Of a DNA stretch of 64,000 nt, positions 1 to 10,419 are shown one piece after another. The notes under the pieces were generated by a model that worked only from the letters and a program-made list of their open reading frames with translations, was not told the origin of the DNA and ran no database searches. The stretch's first letter is position 1. Each line of letters starts with the position of its first letter. The DNA is from Curtobacterium pusillum (lineage in GTDB: Bacteria > Actinomycetota > Actinomycetes > Actinomycetales > Microbacteriaceae): positions 1,302,001 to 1,366,000 of the forward strand of contig CP018783.1 in the NCBI GenBank assembly GCA_002025645.1, in the 5' to 3' direction. The position numbers were made by a program, and so were the translations under genes.

Positions 1-452
1 GGCTGGTTCATCGTCGTCGAGGTGTCGCCCTGCACGATCGCCAGGACCTTCGGACGGACCCGGACGATCGCGTCCTCGATCGCGGACGGCGTGAACACCT
101 GCCCCCAGTCGGTCTCGATCGTGTGGACCTCTGCTCCGGCGCGCCCGGCGATCTCGGCGAGCAGGTGTCCGAAGCGACCGAACACCGGCACGAGCACGCT
201 GTCCCCCGGAGCGAGCAGCGACACCAGTGCCGCTTCGATCCCGGCGCGCGAGGTCCCGTCGACGAGGACGGTCGCCTCGTTCGCGGTGCCGAACACCCGC
301 CGGTACAGCTCCTGCGTCTCGTTCATCGTGGTCGTCATCCACGGGTCGTACTGCCCGACGAGCGGGGTCGACAGGGCACGGAGCACCCGCGGGTCGGCGG
401 TGATCGGCCCCGGCCCCATGAGCAGACGGGCGGGTGGGTTCACAGGGAGCAT
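1..452 (-). CDS. pucG: PLP-dependent aminotransferase, ureidoglycine/serine-glyoxylate type (3' part outside window)
   Basis: Only the first 150 codons are inside the window; the gene runs off the left edge. The N-terminus reads MLPVNPPARLLMGPGPITAD, the typical opening of class-V aminotransferases of the alanine/serine-glyoxylate family, and a DGTSRAGIEAAL segment follows where the family binds the PLP phosphate. The catalytic lysine lies outside. It is the last visible gene of an allantoin operon, 43 bp after allantoinase, so the (S)-ureidoglycine-glyoxylate aminotransferase PucG is the best reading (inference from context). A GAGAGGACC ribosome site precedes the ATG, and the palindrome AACGATCGTT (488-497) lies just upstream. 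A general serine-glyoxylate aminotransferase remains possible. Confidence 0.8.
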   Translation of the reverse strand, partial: MLPVNPPARLLMGPGPITADPRVLRALSTPLVGQYDPWMTTTMNETQELYRRVFGTANEATVLVDGTSRAGIEAALVSLLAPGDSVLVPVFGRFGHLLAEIAGRAGAEVHTIETDWGQVFTPSAIEDAIVRVRPKVLAIVQGDTSTTMNQ

Positions 453-495
453 GTTCGGTCCTCTCGTTCCGGTGGAGATCGTATCGGAACGATCG

Positions 496-1950
496 TTACA
501 ACGGTGTTTCGACGGGTGCGGTGACCGGACGCGCGACGAGCTGGCCCGCGACGGACGTGACGCCCGTGTCCGCGGAGGCGACCAACTGCCCGCGCAACCA
601 GGTCTCGGTGACGCGGCCCCGTGCCTCCAGGCCGGCGAACGCGGAGACCGGGTTGCGGTGTTCCAGCCCGGCCACGTCGATGACGGCCGTGGCGGACGGG
701 TCGAACACCGCGAAGTGGGCGAGCGCACCGGGTGCGATGCGGCCGCGGTCGGCGAAGCCGGCGAGCGCCGCCGGGCCCGTCGTGAACAGCGGGAGCAGCT
801 GCTCGAGCGGGACGCCGCGACGGACTCCTTCCGTCCACACCGCGCGGAACCCGACCTGCAGACCCGCGATCCCGCCCCACGCGAGCCCCCAGTCGTCGGT
901 CTTCAGGTCCGCCGTGGAGGGCGAGTGGTCGGACACGATCATGTCGATCGTGCCGTCGAGCACGCCCTCCCAGAGGGCGTCGCGGTTCGCGTCGTCACGG
1001 ATCGGCGGGCAGCACTTGTACTCGGTCGCGCCGTCCGGGATGGTGCCCGCCTCGAACGCGAGGTAGTGCGGACAGGTCTCGACCGTGATCCGGACCCCGT
1101 CCGCCTTGGCCGCACGGATCATCGGCAGCGCCCCGGCGTCGGACAGGTGCAGGATGTGGACGCGCGCCCCGGTCGCACGTGCACCCTCGATGACCCGCGC
1201 GATCGCGGACCGCTCGGCGTCGACCGGCCGGGTGGCGAGGAAGTCCTCGTAGTGGCCGCCGAGCGCGTCGTGGCCGACCAGGAACTCGGGGTCCTCGGCG
1301 TGCACGATGAGCAGGGCGTCGATGCGGGCGACCTCGTCGATGGCGGCGCGCAGCTGCGAACCGTCGAGGTGCGGGAACTCGTCGACACCGGACGGTGCCG
1401 TGAAGCACTTGAACCCGAAGACGCCGGCGTGGTGCAGCTGGTCGAGGGAGCCGAGGCTCGCGGGGATCGCTCCGCCCCAGAAGCCCACGTCGACGGCGAC
1501 CCGCCCCTCGGCGCTGGCGCGCTTGACGTCGAGTGCGTCGACGGTCGTCGTCGCCGGGATCGAGTTGAGCGGCATGTCGATGATGGTCGTCACGCCGCCG
1601 AGCGCGGCGGCCCGGGTGGCGGAGGCGAAGCCCTCCCACTCGGTGCGCCCGGGCTCGTTGACGTGCACGTGGGTGTCGACGAGGCCCGGGAGCAGTACCT
1701 GCCCGTCGGGCACGCGACGGTCGTCGCGGGCGGCGACGTCGGCGTCGAACGGCAGGACGTCGGCGACGCGGCCGTCGCGGACGACGACCGCGGCGGGGCG
1801 GAAGGCGCCCTCGACCCAGGCGCGTTCGGCGCGCAGGACGAGGTCGGCGCGGTCGGCGTTGTCGGCCTGGGCCCACGCGGGCCGGTTCCCGTGCGCCGCG
1901 GAGCCTGCGGAGCGGCGTTCGGGCCGAGCCCGTGGGGAGAGGCGCGTCAT
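496..1950 (-). CDS. allB: Allantoinase
   Basis: 484 residues of the cyclic amidohydrolase superfamily. Metal-binding H94 and H96 sit in LVDTHVHVNEPG, the lysine expected to be carbamylated is K181 in GFKCFT, and further ligand motifs are HILHLSD and SDHSPST. The family hydrolyses the allantoin ring to allantoate in the cytosol. The ATG overlaps the stop of the racemase gene (ATGA at 1947-1950), so the two are translationally coupled. About 36 residues precede the usual family start (near ADLVLRAERAW), so the true start could be internal. A dihydropyrimidinase-type activity is less likely given the allantoin permease and aminotransferase beside it. Confidence 0.93.
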   Translation of the reverse strand: MTRLSPRARPERRSAGSAAHGNRPAWAQADNADRADLVLRAERAWVEGAFRPAAVVVRDGRVADVLPFDADVAARDDRRVPDGQVLLPGLVDTHVHVNEPGRTEWEGFASATRAAALGGVTTIIDMPLNSIPATTTVDALDVKRASAEGRVAVDVGFWGGAIPASLGSLDQLHHAGVFGFKCFTAPSGVDEFPHLDGSQLRAAIDEVARIDALLIVHAEDPEFLVGHDALGGHYEDFLATRPVDAERSAIARVIEGARATGARVHILHLSDAGALPMIRAAKADGVRITVETCPHYLAFEAGTIPDGATEYKCCPPIRDDANRDALWEGVLDGTIDMIVSDHSPSTADLKTDDWGLAWGGIAGLQVGFRAVWTEGVRRGVPLEQLLPLFTTGPAALAGFADRGRIAPGALAHFAVFDPSATAVIDVAGLEHRNPVSAFAGLEARGRVTETWLRGQLVASADTGVTSVAGQLVARPVTAPVETPL

Positions 1951-2711
1951 GCGCCCGCCCCGACCGTCGCGTCCGCCGCCGGGTGGCGTTCGAACCCTGC
2001 GAGCAGTCCCGACATCGGCTTCGCGGGCGGGGCGGCGTACTCCCCGTGCTTCCCCGTCGTCAGACCGAGCCGCACGAGCGACTCGGCGAGCACCGTCGCC
2101 GCGGCCACCCCGTCGACCACGGGCGCCCCGATCGCTCGGGACACCTCGGCGCAGAAGTCCGCCATCCCGGCGCACCCGAGCACGACCGCGTCCGCGCCGC
2201 CCGCGATGACGGCCCGGCACTCCTCGATCACCACGGCGCGGGCGTCCGAGGCGGGGTCCTCCAGGCGGAGCACCGGCACCTCGCACGCCCGGATCTCGGT
2301 GACGAGCGAGGCGAAGCCGTACCGCTCGGCGAGCTCGTGCGCCCGGCCGACGGTCCGGCCGAGGGTGGTGACGACGCCGAAACGCCGCCCGAGCAGCGCC
2401 GCCGCGTGGAAGCCCGCCTCGGCGATCCCGATGACGGGTCCGGAGGCGGCCTCCCGCGCGGCGTCGAGGCCCGGGTCCCCGAAGCAGGCGACCACGTAGG
2501 CGTGCACCCCCTGCTGCTCGCCGATCGCGATCTGCTCGAGGAGCCCCGGGACGGCCAGGGCCTCCTCGTAGTGGCTCTCGATCGACGCCGGTCCCATGGA
2601 GGGGTTGACGGCCTCGACGGTCGTGCCGGGCCCGGCGACCGCGGCGGCGGCCGTGCCGATCGCCGCGGTCATCGAGCTCGTGGTGTTGGGGTTGACGACG
2701 CGGATGCGCAT
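1947..2711 (-). CDS. Asp/Glu/hydantoin racemase, probable allantoin racemase
   Basis: 254 residues of the Asp/Glu racemase superfamily. The two expected catalytic cysteines are C76 (VVACFGDPG) and C180 (VVLGCAGMAD). The N-terminus MRIRVVNPNTTSSM is typical of hydantoin/allantoin racemases. Lying between the allantoin permease (44 bp upstream) and allantoinase (4-bp overlap), it most likely interconverts allantoin enantiomers so that a stereospecific allantoinase can use both. The substrate is inferred from context; the family and cysteines are seen directly. Confidence 0.88.
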   Translation of the reverse strand: MRIRVVNPNTTSSMTAAIGTAAAAVAGPGTTVEAVNPSMGPASIESHYEEALAVPGLLEQIAIGEQQGVHAYVVACFGDPGLDAAREAASGPVIGIAEAGFHAAALLGRRFGVVTTLGRTVGRAHELAERYGFASLVTEIRACEVPVLRLEDPASDARAVVIEECRAVIAGGADAVVLGCAGMADFCAEVSRAIGAPVVDGVAAATVLAESLVRLGLTTGKHGEYAAPPAKPMSGLLAGFERHPAADATVGAGA

Positions 2712-2755
2712 CGGGGTCCTTCCGGTGGTGCGGGTGGTGCGGTGGTGCGGGTGGT

Positions 2756-4315
2756 TCAGGCGCGGCCGGCTGCTGCCCCGTCGTCGACCGTGGGGTCGTC
2801 GGCGGCGAGCTCCGGCATGCTCGGACGAGCACGCTCCAGCCCCCAGAAGACCACGAGTCCGAGTGCGCACCCGATGAACCAGCTGTAGTTCGACAGCCAC
2901 GGTACGACGCCGAGGGCCGAGGGCAGGACCGCGCTGGCGACCGAGATCACCCCGGTGACGACGAGCGTCCAGATCGCGTTCGGGTTGAAGCCCTTCGCGT
3001 ACCAGTACCGCGCGCTGGGGTCCTTCGTGTACATGTCGTCGACCGCCACGCGCTGCTTCGCGACGATGTAGTAGCCGGCGATGAGGATGCCGAACAGGGG
3101 GCCGATCAGGGCGCCGAGCACCCCGAGCGTGTAGAGGATCGCCTGGTCGTTGCCGTACCAGTTCCACGGGGTGAGGAGCACGGAACCGACCGCCGCGATC
3201 ATGCCGCCGGCGCGCCAGCTGATCTTCCGCGGCGCCACGTTGGAGAAGTCGAACGCGGGGCTGATGAAGTTCGCGACGATGTTGATGCCGACGGTGGCGG
3301 TGACGAACGTCAGGCCGCCGAGCAGGATCGCGAACGGGGCGCCGATCGCCTGCACGGTCTCGATGGGGTCGGTGATCAGCTTGCCGAACACCGGCACCGT
3401 GGCACTGGCGCAGAGCACGGTGAGCACGGAGAAGAACAAGAAGTTGATCGGCAGGCCCCAGAGGTTGCCGCGCTTGACCGCCCCGTAGGACTTCGCGTAG
3501 CGGGAGAAGTCGCCGAAGTTCAGCATCGGGCCGGAGAAGTAGCTCACGACGAGGGCGATCGCCGACAGCATCACCGGGATGCTCGCGCCGAACGAGAGCG
3601 GCTCCCCCGCGGACAGTGTGAACGAGATGTTCCCGATGCCCGCCTGGCTGACCAGGTACACGGCGAGGGCGATCATCACGACGTAGACGGCAGGTCCTGC
3701 CCAGTCGATGAACTTCTTGATCGCGTCCATCCCCATCCAGAACAGCGCGCCCTGCGCCACCCAGAGGATCGCGTACGAGATCCAGCCGAGCGCGGACAAC
3801 CCGAGGAACGAGTGCTCGAGCAGGCCGGCCGACGCCGGGATGAACTTGAGGAAGATGATGTTGAGCGACTGCGCGGCGAGGAACGTCTGCACGCCGTACC
3901 AGGCCATCGCGATGAGGCCGCGGATGATCGCGGGGACGTTCGCGCCGAGGACGCCGAACACCGCGCGGTTGATCACCGGGTACGGCACCCCGGTGCGCTG
4001 GGACGGCTTGGCGACGAGGTTCGCGAACACCTGGACGATGAGGATGCCGACCACCAGGGCGATGAGCACCTGCCAGCTGGCGATGCCGAGGGCGAAGAGC
4101 GAACCCGCGGTGACGTAGCCGCCGACCGAGTGCACGTCGGACATCCAGAAGGCGAAGATGTTGTAGCTCGTCCACGTCTGCTTGCGCAGCGGCGCGAGGT
4201 CTTCGTTGGTGAGCGCCGGGTCGTACCCGGGCTTGACGACGCCGGCACCCGCTGGGGCTGCCGTCGTCAGGGGGGCGTGGGGCGCGGCGACCGGGGTCGC
4301 GATCTCTGTAGCCAT
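2756..4315 (-). CDS. pucI: NCS1-family allantoin/nucleobase permease
   Basis: 519 residues with about twelve hydrophobic segments. The region TNEDLAPLRKQTWTSYNIFAFWMSD is characteristic of the nucleobase:cation symporter-1 family (PucI, Mhp1, PurP). The first ~28 residues are an Ala/Pro/Thr-rich cytoplasmic tail. It heads the allantoin operon, so proton- or sodium-driven allantoin uptake is the likely role. A GGAGG box lies 5 bp before the ATG. A 9-bp inverted repeat at 4406-4445 is a candidate operator. Hydantoin or uracil would be alternative substrates of the family. Confidence 0.9.
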   Translation of the reverse strand: MATEIATPVAAPHAPLTTAAPAGAGVVKPGYDPALTNEDLAPLRKQTWTSYNIFAFWMSDVHSVGGYVTAGSLFALGIASWQVLIALVVGILIVQVFANLVAKPSQRTGVPYPVINRAVFGVLGANVPAIIRGLIAMAWYGVQTFLAAQSLNIIFLKFIPASAGLLEHSFLGLSALGWISYAILWVAQGALFWMGMDAIKKFIDWAGPAVYVVMIALAVYLVSQAGIGNISFTLSAGEPLSFGASIPVMLSAIALVVSYFSGPMLNFGDFSRYAKSYGAVKRGNLWGLPINFLFFSVLTVLCASATVPVFGKLITDPIETVQAIGAPFAILLGGLTFVTATVGINIVANFISPAFDFSNVAPRKISWRAGGMIAAVGSVLLTPWNWYGNDQAILYTLGVLGALIGPLFGILIAGYYIVAKQRVAVDDMYTKDPSARYWYAKGFNPNAIWTLVVTGVISVASAVLPSALGVVPWLSNYSWFIGCALGLVVFWGLERARPSMPELAADDPTVDDGAAAGRA

Positions 4316-4405
4316 GGCGTCCTCCGAAGGAGTGGGAAGGGCGAGCGGTGCCCGCCTCTGCCACGAAGCTACGGAGCCTCTTCGAGCCGCCCGTTTCCCC
4401 CGTGT

Positions 4406-4445
4406 AACGGTCGTGTGTCACGCCACCCGTCCTGGAACGACCGTT
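4406..4445. promoter_or_regulatory. Candidate operator upstream of the allantoin operon
   Basis: A perfect 9-bp inverted repeat, AACGGTCGT (4406-4414) and ACGACCGTT (4437-4445), has centres 31 bp apart, about three helical turns. It lies 91 bp upstream of the permease ATG, between that gene and the divergent VOC gene. The spacing suits two dimers or one looping repressor. No regulator gene is adjacent inside the window, so the binding protein is unknown. Confidence 0.4.
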
Positions 4446-4548
4446 TCAGCGTGGGGAGCCGCGGCGCGGGCTGCGGCTTGCCGCACGGAAGGCGCACGCG
4501 CTGCCGAACGCCTGCCGTGGCCGGGTCGGCCGGTGGTACCAATCACCC

Positions 4549-5100
4549 ATGACCAGGGGAATCAGGATCGACCACGTGGGCGTCACGGTGCCGGACATCG
4601 ACGCAGCCACGGCGTTCTTCGTGGCAGCGTTCGACGCCGTCGTCCTGTACGACATGCGGTGCCGCACCGAGGCACCGAACAGCTCGCCGGAGGCGCACCG
4701 GTACCTCGGCATCCCACCGACCATGGCGCAGGGGGCGATGCGGATGCTCGCACTCCCCGAGGGCCCCGGACTCGAGCTGTTCGAGTACCTCGGCCCCGAC
4801 CAGCACGGCGCCGCACACCCGTCCGACCTCGGATGGCAGCACCTGGCGATCTACGCGGACGACCTCGACGAGACCCTCGCCCGGGTCGAGGCGGCCGGGG
4901 GCACGCGCAACTCGGACCCGCGCGACCTCCGCGGGCTCGAGGCGGGCGACGGCAACCGGTTCGTCTACACCCGCACGCCGTGGGGGTCGACGCTCGAGCT
5001 CGTCAGCTACCCGTCGCCACAGCCGTACCTGCTGAGCGCGCCCCGGGCGAAGTGGGCGCCGTGGCCGATCGCTGCGGACGCGCTCCCGATGCCGCTGTGA
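4549..5100 (+). CDS. VOC-family (glyoxalase/dioxygenase fold) protein
   Basis: 183 residues made of one paired vicinal-oxygen-chelate module. The motifs IRIDHVGVTVPDID, LELFEYL, WQHLAIYADDLD and STLELVSYP supply the usual His/Glu metal ligands. The substrate cannot be read from sequence. A C-terminal tail rich in Pro, Trp and Ala (from about residue 155) lies beyond the VOC fold. The hexamer TACCAA (4537-4542) ends 6 bp before the ATG and there is no Shine-Dalgarno sequence, so the mRNA may be leaderless. It is divergent from the allantoin operon. Confidence 0.82.
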   Translation: MTRGIRIDHVGVTVPDIDAATAFFVAAFDAVVLYDMRCRTEAPNSSPEAHRYLGIPPTMAQGAMRMLALPEGPGLELFEYLGPDQHGAAHPSDLGWQHLAIYADDLDETLARVEAAGGTRNSDPRDLRGLEAGDGNRFVYTRTPWGSTLELVSYPSPQPYLLSAPRAKWAPWPIAADALPMPL

Positions 5101-5116
5101 CCCACGCCCTGGTGGG

Positions 5117-6520
5117 TCAGTGCGCGCGAGCGCGCTGGCCGATCCGGAACGATGCGCCCCGGTGTTCCTCCGGCAGGCGGTCGCCGCGGCCGTGCAGCTT
5201 GTGGCGGAGCGACCCCTGCTCGTAGCCCTCGGGGTAGACGCCCCGGGCGCGGAGCTCGGGGATCACGAACTCGATGACGTCCTCCCACGTGCCCGGGGTC
5301 ACCGCGTACGCCAGGTTGAACCCGTCGACGTCGGTCAGCTCCTGGATCTCCTGCAGTCGGTCGGCGATCGTCGCTCCACCACCGACTGCCACCGGCCCGA
5401 GTCCGCCGATCGCCGTGTGCCGTGCGAGGTCGCGGATCGTCCACGAACTGCCGTCCTCACCGGTCGCCGCAGCGATGTTCGCCGCCGCCGACTGGATCGC
5501 GTTCGACTCGACGTCGCCGAGGGGCTCGTCGAGGTCCCACTGCGACAGGTCGACACCCATCCACCCGGAGTTGAGCACGAGCGCCCCGAGCTCGGAGGCG
5601 TACGACAGGTAGTCCTCGTACTTCGCCTGGGCCAGCTCGTCGGTGGCGTCCGTGATCACGGTGAGCAGTGTGTAGACGCGAGCGGCGTACCGGTCGCGAC
5701 CAGCTGCCTCCAGGGCGTCACGGACCTTCGCGACGGTCGACGCGAGCTGCTCGACGGTCGGTGCGCCCACGAAGACGGCTTCGGCGTTCTCCGCTGCGAA
5801 GCGGATGCCGCGCGGCGACGCGCCCGCCTGGTAGATGACGGGCGACCGCTGCACCGACGGCTCGGACAGGTGGATCCCCGGCACGTCGAAGTGCTTGCCG
5901 TGGTGCTCGATCGGGTGCACCTTCGCCGGGTCGGTGAAGACGCCGGTCTCGCGGTCCTCGACGACGGCGTCGTCCTCCCACGAGCCCTCCCACAGCTTGT
6001 AGAGGACTTCGAGGTACTCGTCCGCGACGTCGTACCGGTCGTCGTGCGACAGCTGGTCCGTCTGCCCCATGTTCCGCGCCGCGCTCGGCAGGTAGCCGGT
6101 CACGACGTTCCAGCCGACACGGCCCTTCGTGAGGTGGTCGAGTGTCGAGATGCGGCGGGCGAACGGGTACGGGTGCTCGTACGCGGTGCCGGCCGTGATC
6201 CCGAAGCCGAGGTGCTCGGTCACCGAAGCCATCGCGGACACGAGCAGGATCGGGTCGTTCACCGGCACCTGCGAGCCGGTCCGGAGCGCGGCCTCGTTCG
6301 AGTCGCCGTACACGTCGTACGTGCCGAGGACGTCCGCGATGAAGATCCCGTCGAAGTTCCCCCGCTCGAGCAGCTTCGCGAGGTCCGTCCAGTACGACAG
6401 GTCGTTGTAGTGGCGCGACCGGTCACGCGGGTGCCGCCAGAGTCCGGAGGACTGGTGCGCCACGCAGTTCATGTCGAACGCGTTGAACCGGATCTGCCGC
6501 TTGCCGCTGCTGGAGGTCAC
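5117..6520 (-). CDS. FMN-dependent monooxygenase of the NtaA/SnaA/DszA family
   Basis: 467 residues of the bacterial-luciferase fold. Recognisable parts are IRFNAFDMNCVAHQSSGLWRHPRD at the N-terminus, LARLLERGNFDGIFIADVLG-like text near residue 55, and EHLGFGITAGTAYEHPYPFARRISTLDHLTKGRVGWNVVTGY in the middle. This length and pattern fit enzymes such as DszA, NtaA and pristinamycin SnaA, which use FMNH2 from a partner reductase to open heterocycles or remove groups from organosulfur or chelator substrates. No reductase is adjacent. It lies 66 bp downstream of the sufS-sufU operon, so sulfur scavenging is a reasonable but unproven role. Confidence 0.85.
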   Translation of the reverse strand: MTSSSGKRQIRFNAFDMNCVAHQSSGLWRHPRDRSRHYNDLSYWTDLAKLLERGNFDGIFIADVLGTYDVYGDSNEAALRTGSQVPVNDPILLVSAMASVTEHLGFGITAGTAYEHPYPFARRISTLDHLTKGRVGWNVVTGYLPSAARNMGQTDQLSHDDRYDVADEYLEVLYKLWEGSWEDDAVVEDRETGVFTDPAKVHPIEHHGKHFDVPGIHLSEPSVQRSPVIYQAGASPRGIRFAAENAEAVFVGAPTVEQLASTVAKVRDALEAAGRDRYAARVYTLLTVITDATDELAQAKYEDYLSYASELGALVLNSGWMGVDLSQWDLDEPLGDVESNAIQSAAANIAAATGEDGSSWTIRDLARHTAIGGLGPVAVGGGATIADRLQEIQELTDVDGFNLAYAVTPGTWEDVIEFVIPELRARGVYPEGYEQGSLRHKLHGRGDRLPEEHRGASFRIGQRARAH

Positions 6521-6586
6521 GGGCGCGACGCTACGTGCCGATCACCCCGAGGTCACGCACCGTGACGAAGCGTGACGCGCGACCGG

Positions 6587-8450
<1,864 letters not shown>

Positions 8451-8490
8451 GGAGTTCGAACCCGACCGGAACCGACGTGAGGACGAGATC

Positions 8491-8703
8491 ATGCGCACCA
8501 CGACACGACCCGACATCGATTCGGCCGTCTCCGAGTACACGGATGCCGTGGACGCCGGCCTGGTCCACATCGCGGACGCCGTCCGACTGCACGCGACCCT
8601 CGACATCGCAGCGTCCTCCGGTCTCCCGAGCGCCGAGGCGGAGGAGGCCTTCGAGCGCGCCGTCGAGGCCCGTACGTCCGCGGTGCCGATCGTCGTCGCC
8701 TGA
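8491..8703 (+). CDS. Small hypothetical protein (70 aa)
   Basis: Begins MRTTTRPDIDSAVSEYTDAV after a GAGGACGAG ribosome site and ends PIVVA just before a 30-bp palindromic terminator. It is acidic and alanine-rich, with predicted amphipathic helices and no cysteine or membrane segment. I do not recognise a family. It is divergent from sufS and would share its AT-rich promoter region, so co-response with sulfur or Fe-S metabolism is possible. The ribosome site, terminator and plausible composition support it as a gene. Confidence 0.6.
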   Translation: MRTTTRPDIDSAVSEYTDAVDAGLVHIADAVRLHATLDIAASSGLPSAEAEEAFERAVEARTSAVPIVVA

Positions 8704-8717
8704 CCGCCCCACGGCGA

Positions 8718-8747
8718 AGGGCCCCGGACCGATCGGTCCGGGGCCCT
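8718..8747. terminator. Perfect 30-bp palindrome, bidirectional terminator
   Basis: Arms of 15 bp (AGGGCCCCGGACCGA and its complement) with no spacer. It lies 14 bp after the stop of the rightward small gene and 13 bp before the stop of the leftward MT0933-type gene, so it can end both transcripts. There is no T-run, as is usual in actinobacteria. Confidence 0.75.
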
Positions 8748-8760
8748 CCGTGTCGTGCGA

Positions 8761-8973
8761 CTACTCGTTGCCGACCTGCTTGTCGGCTGCGTCGCGAGCG
8801 CCCTCGATCTTGTCGTCGAACTTGCCGCCCGTCGCCTTCTTCACCGCGTCGGCGACGCCGTCGAGCACCTTGTCGCTGATGCCCTCGGCCTTCTCGCTCT
8901 TCAGGGCGTCCTGGACCTTCCCGTCCTTCAGGAATTCCTGGGCCTTCTTCGTGATGTCGTCGAACCCCGCCAT
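8761..8973 (-). CDS. MT0933-type small antitoxin-like protein
   Basis: 70 residues, MAGFDDITKKAQEFLKDGKV followed by repeated charged helices (KAEGISDKVLDGVADAVKKATGG). This is the layout of the MT0933/Rv0909-like antitoxin family, also seen as free-standing stress proteins in actinobacteria. The protein is lysine- and aspartate-rich, soluble and without cysteine. No toxin gene is next to it, so an antitoxin role is not supported here and a stand-alone CsbD-like stress function is equally possible. Confidence 0.75.
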   Translation of the reverse strand: MAGFDDITKKAQEFLKDGKVQDALKSEKAEGISDKVLDGVADAVKKATGGKFDDKIEGARDAADKQVGNE

Positions 8974-9069
8974 CGGGTGCTCCTCGCCTCGGTGCGGAGC
9001 CCTGCGCCCCGTCCTGGCGCCGATGCTAGGCCGGATGTCCGGGATGCGCGCCGGATCGTGACGAACTGT

Positions 9070-10362
9070 TCAGACCATCTGAGCGCTGCGTCGGCGGGCC
9101 AGCACGTAGCCGACCGCGACCGAACCGGAGACGGCGAGCAGCGAGGGGATGAGGATGTCGGTCCCCTGCTGCGTGAACTCGACCACGAGCACGAGGGCGG
9201 TGAAGGGTGCCCGCATCGTCGTCGCGAGGAACGCCGCTGCCCCGATGAACGCGAACGCCGTGAGGCTCGGACCGTCGGTCGGCCAGAGCAGGAGCCAGAG
9301 ACCACCGAGGCCGCCGCCGACGGCCGAACCGATCGCGATGGACGGGGTGAGTGTGCCGCCGACCGCTCCGGCGCCGATGGTGGCCGAGGTCGTGATGGTC
9401 CGGATGACGCCAAGGACGAGCAGGAACACGATCGGCGACAGACCCGCGACCGAACCGGCGTCGAGGGAGGAGTTCATGGCGACGAGCCCGAGCGCCCGAC
9501 CGTTGCCGAGGATCTCCGGGAAGGGCACCGCGATGAGTCCCACCATCGCGAAGACGACGGGCAGCACGACGAGCAGGTGCCACCCCTTCGGCGCGAGCCC
9601 CTGCAGCCGGTTCGTGAGCTTCACGAAGCCGACCCCGGCGAAGCCGAGCACGGGGCCGACGATCACGGCCCAGACGAGCACGGACGGCGAGAGGTGCATC
9701 GCGGGCACGTGGTACAGGACCTCGTCCGGGATGACGAGGCGGGCGACGAACGCCGCGACCGCACTCGTGGCGAACGCCGGCAGCGCGGTCGCGAAGGTCA
9801 GCTCACCGAGCAGGACCTCGACCGCGAACAGCGCACCACCGAGCGGGACGTCGTACACGGCGGCGAGACCGGCAGCCGCACCGCAGGCGACGAGGATCTT
9901 CGTCTCGCGCGCCGTCAGTCCGGCCCGTGCGGTGACGAGCTGCGCCAGCCAGGCACCGATCTCGCGCGGCGCGACCTCCTTGCCGATGGAGGCACCGAGG
10001 CCCACGGCGAGGATCTGCACGCCCGCGTTGGCGACCGTGGCCAGGGTGGGCATCCGCTTGCCACCGACGGCCGCGGGCACGGACACGATGGGGCGGCCCC
10101 AGCGGCGGAGCGCCCACCAGGCGAACCCGGTCAGGACACCCGCGGCGACGAGCGCCAGCAAGCGGTTCAGCGCCGAGGGGGCGTCGGCGGCCTCGAGGTG
10201 GCCACCGAACGGGTACCCGAACGCGACGAACTGGATGAGCTGCAGGGCGAGCCAGACCGAGACGCCGGCGATGCCGCCCGCGACCCCGACGAGGCCGGTG
10301 ACCACGGCGAGCTTGAAGGCCCAGACAGGGGTCGCGCGTGTCGCGTGTCCGGTGTGCGGCAT
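9070..10362 (-). CDS. CLC-family chloride channel/antiporter, divergent
   Basis: 430 residues and about ten membrane segments. The gating-glutamate region reads GASIGKEVAPREIGAWL (E129) instead of the canonical GREGP, and the later helix motif reads GGTLTPSIAIG in place of GIFAP. The first selectivity motif GSGIP is not obvious; the region has GGKRMPTLATV instead. It therefore belongs to a divergent CLC branch whose ion choice cannot be assumed. The ATG gives a short cytoplasmic N-terminus before the first helix. It appears monocistronic. Confidence 0.87.
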   Translation of the reverse strand: MPHTGHATRATPVWAFKLAVVTGLVGVAGGIAGVSVWLALQLIQFVAFGYPFGGHLEAADAPSALNRLLALVAAGVLTGFAWWALRRWGRPIVSVPAAVGGKRMPTLATVANAGVQILAVGLGASIGKEVAPREIGAWLAQLVTARAGLTARETKILVACGAAAGLAAVYDVPLGGALFAVEVLLGELTFATALPAFATSAVAAFVARLVIPDEVLYHVPAMHLSPSVLVWAVIVGPVLGFAGVGFVKLTNRLQGLAPKGWHLLVVLPVVFAMVGLIAVPFPEILGNGRALGLVAMNSSLDAGSVAGLSPIVFLLVLGVIRTITTSATIGAGAVGGTLTPSIAIGSAVGGGLGGLWLLLWPTDGPSLTAFAFIGAAAFLATTMRAPFTALVLVVEFTQQGTDILIPSLLAVSGSVAVGYVLARRRSAQMV

Positions 10363-10419
10363 ATCGGGAAGCCTACTGGCTCACCCCACCGGCACCGGAC
10401 ACGCGAGGACTCGGGACGA

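Noticed and set aside
8761..8973. Toxin-antitoxin pair at the MT0933-type gene
   Set aside because: No candidate toxin reading frame adjoins it. The neighbours are a CLC channel and a terminator, so only the family resemblance is reported.
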